Positions 52,808 to 56,180 of a stretch of DNA of 56,180 nt are shown piece after piece; position 1 is the stretch's first letter, and each line of letters opens with the position of its first letter. The notes beneath the pieces were generated by a model. The model had not been told where the DNA came from and ran no database searches. It saw only the letters and a list, made by a program, of their open reading frames with translations. The DNA comes from Bacteroidota bacterium. Its GTDB lineage: Bacteria; Bacteroidota; Bacteroidia; Chitinophagales; Chitinophagaceae. The DNA is taken from the NCBI GenBank assembly GCA_004292605.1, contig RDXK01000098.1, positions 1-56,180 on the forward strand. The letters are read 5' to 3'. A program made the position numbers and the translations under genes.

Positions 52808-53731
52808 ATGAATAGAAGGAAATTTGTAGCCGATACTTTGAAGACGGGACTTCTATTGGCAGCGCCCAACCTTATTACCAATAGCTTGCAAGCGGCCCCT
52901 AAGGGCAAGCAGCTAACTATTTTGCATACCAACGACGTACATAGCAGGCTAGAGGCTTTCCCGAACGATGGTAGTCGTAATGCTGGTATGGGTGGTGTGG
53001 CTGCCCGTGCTGCTGCCATAAGCGGTATACGTACACAGGCAGATAATATATTGGTAGTAGATGCCGGGGATATTTTTCAAGGAACTCCGTATTTTAATTT
53101 GTATAAAGGTGAGCCAGAAATAAAGGCCATGAGCCTAATGGGCTACGATGCTGCCACTATGGGAAACCACGATTTTGATGCAGGACTAGAAAACTTTGCA
53201 ACGCAACTACAGCATGCCAATTTCCCGATTGTAGTGTGTAATTATAACTTTACCAATACACCCATGGAAGGCAAAGCAAAGCCCTACACCATAGTGCAAA
53301 AAGGCAATGTAAAAATTGGTATTGTAGGTGTGGGTATTGAGCTGAAGGGTTTGGTGCCTGAAAATTTGTATGGCAATACAGTTTATATGGAACCCATTAG
53401 CAATGCTAACCGTAGCGCTGCCTATTTAAAAAGTCAAGGCTGCGATATTGTGGTATGTTTATCGCACTTGGGCGACAAGTACAACGATGATAAAGTAAGC
53501 GATGAAATATTAGCCAAAGAAAGCTATGATATAGATGTAATCATTGGTGGGCACACCCATCGTTTTTTTGAGCAGCCACGGAAATACAAAAACAAAAAAG
53601 GCAACGAAGTTTTGGTAAATCAAATGGGCTGGGCTGGCATACAATTGGGCCGTTTAGACTATAATTTGTTCAACGAAAAAGCACGAAACAATACACAAGC
53701 GAGCACAATTATTTTGAACAAAAAAATCTGA
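52808..53731 (+). CDS. metallophosphatase domain of 5'-nucleotidase
   Basis: A 307-residue protein with a twin-arginine-like signal (MNRRKFVADTLKTG). The metallophosphatase motifs follow in order: ILHTNDVHSRLE, VDAGDIFQGTPY, MGNHDFD, and IIGGHTH. It is the N-terminal catalytic half of UshA-type enzymes, which dephosphorylate nucleotides in the periplasm. It lacks the substrate-binding C-terminal domain, which the preceding lipoprotein supplies. Confidence 0.9.
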   Translation: MNRRKFVADTLKTGLLLAAPNLITNSLQAAPKGKQLTILHTNDVHSRLEAFPNDGSRNAGMGGVAARAAAISGIRTQADNILVVDAGDIFQGTPYFNLYKGEPEIKAMSLMGYDAATMGNHDFDAGLENFATQLQHANFPIVVCNYNFTNTPMEGKAKPYTIVQKGNVKIGIVGVGIELKGLVPENLYGNTVYMEPISNANRSAAYLKSQGCDIVVCLSHLGDKYNDDKVSDEILAKESYDIDVIIGGHTHRFFEQPRKYKNKKGNEVLVNQMGWAGIQLGRLDYNLFNEKARNNTQASTIILNKKI

Positions 53732-53807
53732 GATTAAAAAATTTTTTTTTCAACATTTTAGCTTCATATTCGCAATCCTCTGTTATTTTTTAAATGCTAC
53801 TCGCAAA

Positions 53808-53816
53808 TATGGATAA
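53808..53816 (-). other. possible single DnaA box
   Basis: TTATCCATA on the minus strand differs by one base from TTATCCACA and lies 53 bases before dnaA. It could serve dnaA autoregulation. No cluster of boxes is seen in 53732-53869, which otherwise is AT-rich sequence without a gene. Confidence 0.25.
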
Positions 53817-53869
53817 CGGAAAAAAATCAACCATTTTTTTAATAAGCCATCGGAACTGTATTATAGTTT

Positions 53870-55300
53870 ATGACCCCAAATGCTGAGTTAATATGGAACA
53901 ACTGCTTGAAAGTAATTCGAGATATTGTGGAATGGCAGCATTTTAAAACTTGGTTCGAACCTATTAAGCCTATTTCCATTGATAACAATGTGTTGCTTAT
54001 TCAAGTTCCTAGCCAGTTTTTTTATGAATATCTAGAAGAAAACTATGTAAACCTTTTAGCCAAAACCTTGAAAAGGGTGGTAGGTAAAGATGCTAGATTA
54101 GAATACCGAATTTTGGTAGATAGTGGAATTAGTGGCAAGGGTGGAACCATGGATGTGTCGGGTGTTGGGTACAAAAATGTTTCTAACAATGAGGTAGATT
54201 TACCCATGGTTATTAATAACCCCATAAAAAATCCATTTGTAATTCCGGGATTAAAGAAAATAAATATTGATCCTCAGTTAAACGACAAGTTTACGTTTAG
54301 TAGTTTAATAGAAGGCGATTGTAATAGAGTAGCCCGCAGGGCAGGTTTAACTATTGCGGAAAAGCCAGGTACTACATCGTTCAATCCATTGGTGGTGTAC
54401 GGTGGTGGTGGTATGGGTAAAACCCATTTGGCACAAGCCATAGGTAATGAGGTAAAGCGTTTGCACCCTGGTAAAGTGGTATTGTATGTAAGCTGCGAAA
54501 AGTTTATTACGCAGTTTCAGGAGCATAGTCGCAACCACACCATTAACGATTTTATTCACTTCTATCAAATGATAGATGTATTAATAGTGGATGATGTACA
54601 GTTTTTTGCCAATGCCGAAAAATCGCAAGATGCTTTCTTTGGTATCTTTAATCATTTACAGCAAAATGGTAAGCAGCTAGTACTTACTACAGATAAGTCG
54701 CCGAAAGATTTATCGGGCTTGCAAGATAGATTACTTAGCAGGTTTAAATGGGGTTTAAGTGCCGATATGCAGTTCCCCGATTATGAAACAAGGTACGAAA
54801 TAGTAAGGGCCAAGATGAAACACGACGGCGTGGAAATGCCAGACGAAGTGGTTAAGTTTTTGGTGTATAATATTAGTACCAATGTACGTGAGTTAGAAGG
54901 TGCGTTTATTAGTTTAGTGGCACACTCATCGCTCAACAGAAGAGAGATAGATTTAGACTTGGCTCGTAAAGTGTTGAAGAACTTTGTAAAAACATCTAGC
55001 AAGGAAATAACTATTGAAGCTATTCAAAAATTGGTGTGTGAATACTTTGATGTTAGCTACGAAAAATTGCAGAATAAAACACGTAAAAGAGAGATAGTTC
55101 AAGCAAGGCAGATTACCATGTATTTGGCGAAAAAATTCACCAAAAATTCTTTGAAAACCATTGGAGAGCATTTTGGTGGAAGAGACCATACTACGGTAAT
55201 TCATAGCTGCCAAACGGTGAAAGATTTAATGGATACCGACACACTTTTTAAAGATAATGTGATGGAACTTACGCAAAAGGTGCAATTAGCATCTATGTAA
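53870..55300 (+). CDS. dnaA: chromosomal replication initiator protein DnaA
   Basis: A 476-residue protein with the four DnaA parts in order: N-terminal domain I (WNNCLKVIRDIVEWQHFKTWF), a linker, the AAA+ domain with Walker A GGGGMGKTHLAQA and Walker B LIVDDVQFF, and the C-terminal DNA-binding domain with its signature GGRDHTTVIHS. It initiates replication at oriC. Neither rpmH nor dnaN is in the window, so the gene order differs from the classic dnaA region. A terminator follows. Confidence 0.97.
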   Translation: MTPNAELIWNNCLKVIRDIVEWQHFKTWFEPIKPISIDNNVLLIQVPSQFFYEYLEENYVNLLAKTLKRVVGKDARLEYRILVDSGISGKGGTMDVSGVGYKNVSNNEVDLPMVINNPIKNPFVIPGLKKINIDPQLNDKFTFSSLIEGDCNRVARRAGLTIAEKPGTTSFNPLVVYGGGGMGKTHLAQAIGNEVKRLHPGKVVLYVSCEKFITQFQEHSRNHTINDFIHFYQMIDVLIVDDVQFFANAEKSQDAFFGIFNHLQQNGKQLVLTTDKSPKDLSGLQDRLLSRFKWGLSADMQFPDYETRYEIVRAKMKHDGVEMPDEVVKFLVYNISTNVRELEGAFISLVAHSSLNRREIDLDLARKVLKNFVKTSSKEITIEAIQKLVCEYFDVSYEKLQNKTRKREIVQARQITMYLAKKFTKNSLKTIGEHFGGRDHTTVIHSCQTVKDLMDTDTLFKDNVMELTQKVQLASM

Positions 55301-55302
55301 AG

Positions 55303-55333
55303 AAAAAGCGGTTGAATTTCAGCCGCTTTTTTT
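55303..55333 (+). terminator. terminator after dnaA
   Basis: AAAAAGCGGTTG (55303-55314) and CAGCCGCTTTTT (55320-55331) form a 12-bp stem with one G-U pair and a 5-base loop, followed by Ts. Confidence 0.85.
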
Positions 55334-55418
55334 ATGCGATGTAAAAAAAATAGCTCAGAAATTTCGTAATGTGAAATACAATCCTATTTTTGCAGCCCCT
55401 AACAAATAGTGTGGGGTT

Positions 55419-55507
55419 GGTGAGATGGATGAGTGGCTGAAATCAGCAGTTTGCTAAACTGCCGTACGGGTCAAACTGTACCGAGGGTTCGAATCCCTCT
55501 CTCACCG
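55419..55507 (+). tRNA. tRNA-Ser (GCT)
   Basis: An 89-base tRNA with a long variable arm, as expected for serine. Acceptor GGTGAGA pairs with TCTCACC, the anticodon loop is TTGCTAA (anticodon GCT, reading AGC/AGU), and the T-loop is TTCGAAT. CCA is not encoded. Confidence 0.96.
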
Positions 55508-55521
55508 CACCGAAAGGTAGC

Positions 55522-55595
<74 letters not shown>

Positions 55596-55600
55596 CGAAA

Positions 55601-55628
55601 AAAAAGGTTGCAGAAATGCAGCCTTTTT
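55601..55628 (+). terminator. terminator after the tRNA pair
   Basis: AAAAAGGTTGCA (55601-55612) and TGCAGCCTTTTT (55617-55628) form a 12-bp stem with one G-U pair and a 4-base GAAA loop. Confidence 0.8.
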
Positions 55629-55631
55629 TAT

Positions 55632-55669
55632 TTCAACTATTCATCGTAATATTGCGATAAATAGTTGAA
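55632..55669. promoter_or_regulatory. 38-bp near-palindrome before arsM
   Basis: Perfect 10-bp outer arms TTCAACTATT (55632-55641) and AATAGTTGAA (55660-55669) enclose an almost palindromic core ATCGTAATATTGCGAT (55643-55658). In all, 17 of 19 pairs match. It ends 34 bases before the arsM ATG. An ArsR-type operator is the natural guess given the gene; a hairpin in the leader RNA is the alternative. Confidence 0.6.
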
Positions 55670-55703
55670 GTAGAAATCATTAATACCATTCATTGTACAC
55701 ATT

Positions 55704-56180
55704 ATGCAAAGCGAACAACAATTAAAGGAATTAGTACAACAGAAATATGCCACCATAGCCTTACAAAGCAAAGAAGATAATATGGCTTCCTGCTGTGGAG
55801 CCGGCGGCTGTAGTACCGAAGTTTATAGCATTATGAGCGACGACTATTCGAACCTAACGGGCTATAATGCCGATGCTGATTTAGGTTTGGGTTGTGGATT
55901 GCCCACCAAGTTTGCCCAAATTGCTGCGGGTAATACCGTGATAGATTTAGGAAGTGGGGCCGGGAACGACTGTTTTGTGGCTCGAGCGGAAGTGGGTGCT
56001 ACGGGTAAAGTAATAGGCATAGATTTTACCGAGCCGATGATACAAAAAGCCCGCTTAAATGCCGATAAATTGGGTTATAATAATGTAGAATTTCGTTTGG
56101 GTGATATTGAAAAAATGCCGGTAGCTGCACAAGTGGCCGATGTGGTGATAAGTAACTGCGTACTAAACTTGGTGCCCAAT
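55704..56180 (+). CDS. arsM: arsenite methyltransferase (3' partial)
   Basis: The first 159 codons of an S-adenosylmethionine-dependent methyltransferase; the rest is beyond the window. Visible are the Cys-rich MASCCGAGGC segment, GLGCGLPTKFA, the AdoMet motif DLGSGAGNDCF, GIDFTEPMI, and SNCVLNL. The cysteines in GLGCG and SNCVLN fit those that bind As(III) in ArsM enzymes, which methylate arsenite to less toxic or volatile forms. It lies behind a 38-bp near-palindrome and the tRNA terminator. Confidence 0.9.
   Translation, partial: MQSEQQLKELVQQKYATIALQSKEDNMASCCGAGGCSTEVYSIMSDDYSNLTGYNADADLGLGCGLPTKFAQIAAGNTVIDLGSGAGNDCFVARAEVGATGKVIGIDFTEPMIQKARLNADKLGYNNVEFRLGDIEKMPVAAQVADVVISNCVLNLVPN

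Noticed and set aside
53732-53869. oriC upstream of dnaA
   Set aside because: Only one near-match to a DnaA box is present and there is no clustered box set, so an origin cannot be supported.

Overview
The window reads as ordinary chromosome of a Bacteroidota bacterium, most likely of the order Chitinophagales (inferred from gene content; no rRNA is present to fix it). The signs are a SusC/SusD outer-membrane pair, fused 2-oxoacid dehydrogenase E1 subunits, DUF1573, DUF3127, DUF4476 and DUF1835 proteins, weak or absent Shine-Dalgarno sequences, and Bacteroidota-type promoters (TTTG, 18-20 bases, TAnnTTTG). Genes are densely packed in short operons on both strands.

Layout. 1-3705: end of a SusC/SusD nutrient-uptake pair. 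3783-7458 (minus): thymidine kinase, cytochrome c maturation genes ccmB, ccmC and a ccmD-like gene, then glutamate dehydrogenase. 7531-9506: a conserved hypothetical gene converging on waaA (Kdo transferase). 9583-15660: a nucleotide-sugar operon (DegT-type aminotransferase, UDP-glucose dehydrogenase, UDP-glucuronate decarboxylase, UDP-HexNAc dehydrogenase, RmlD) supplying acidic, pentose and deoxy sugars for surface glycans. 15848-21965: SLC45-type sugar transporter, a DUF4143 ATPase behind a 32-bp repeat array, a secreted GH13 amylase, and a SpmAB-like membrane protein. 22017-28958: dcd, a phosphopantetheinyl transferase, cmk, a secreted VWA-like protein, then topoisomerase IV subunit B (parE) with two small followers.

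29075-31317 is the least ordinary stretch. It holds a YkgJ-type cysteine-cluster gene, a solitary KilA-N gene behind a perfect 18-bp palindrome, and a VOC-family gene broken by one amber codon. 31431-47487 returns to housekeeping: M1 aminopeptidase, truA, two fused E1 dehydrogenases, a DUF1573 tandem, an aminotransferase, radC, prs, the L25 gene, pth, an FAH-family gene, tRNA-Met, and EVE and YjbR proteins. 47555-47828 is a decayed toxin-antitoxin locus: an intact antitoxin with a 15-codon PIN toxin stub. 47972-51954 (minus) is an FAD oxidoreductase-gltX-B12-binding-domain operon plus an SSB-like DUF3127 gene. 52058-55300 has a 5'-nucleotidase split into two genes, then dnaA. The window closes with tRNA-Ser(GCT), tRNA-Pro(TGG) and the start of an arsenite methyltransferase gene (arsM) behind a 38-bp near-palindrome.

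I see no CRISPR array, insertion sequence, prophage, rRNA or complete defence system, and nothing I would call a new multi-gene system. The most notable signals are regulatory or degenerative: the 32-bp iterated array before the DUF4143 ATPase, the KilA-N palindrome, the arsM dyad, several start codons only four bases after a promoter -7 box (possible leaderless mRNAs), the PIN toxin stub and the amber-interrupted VOC gene.
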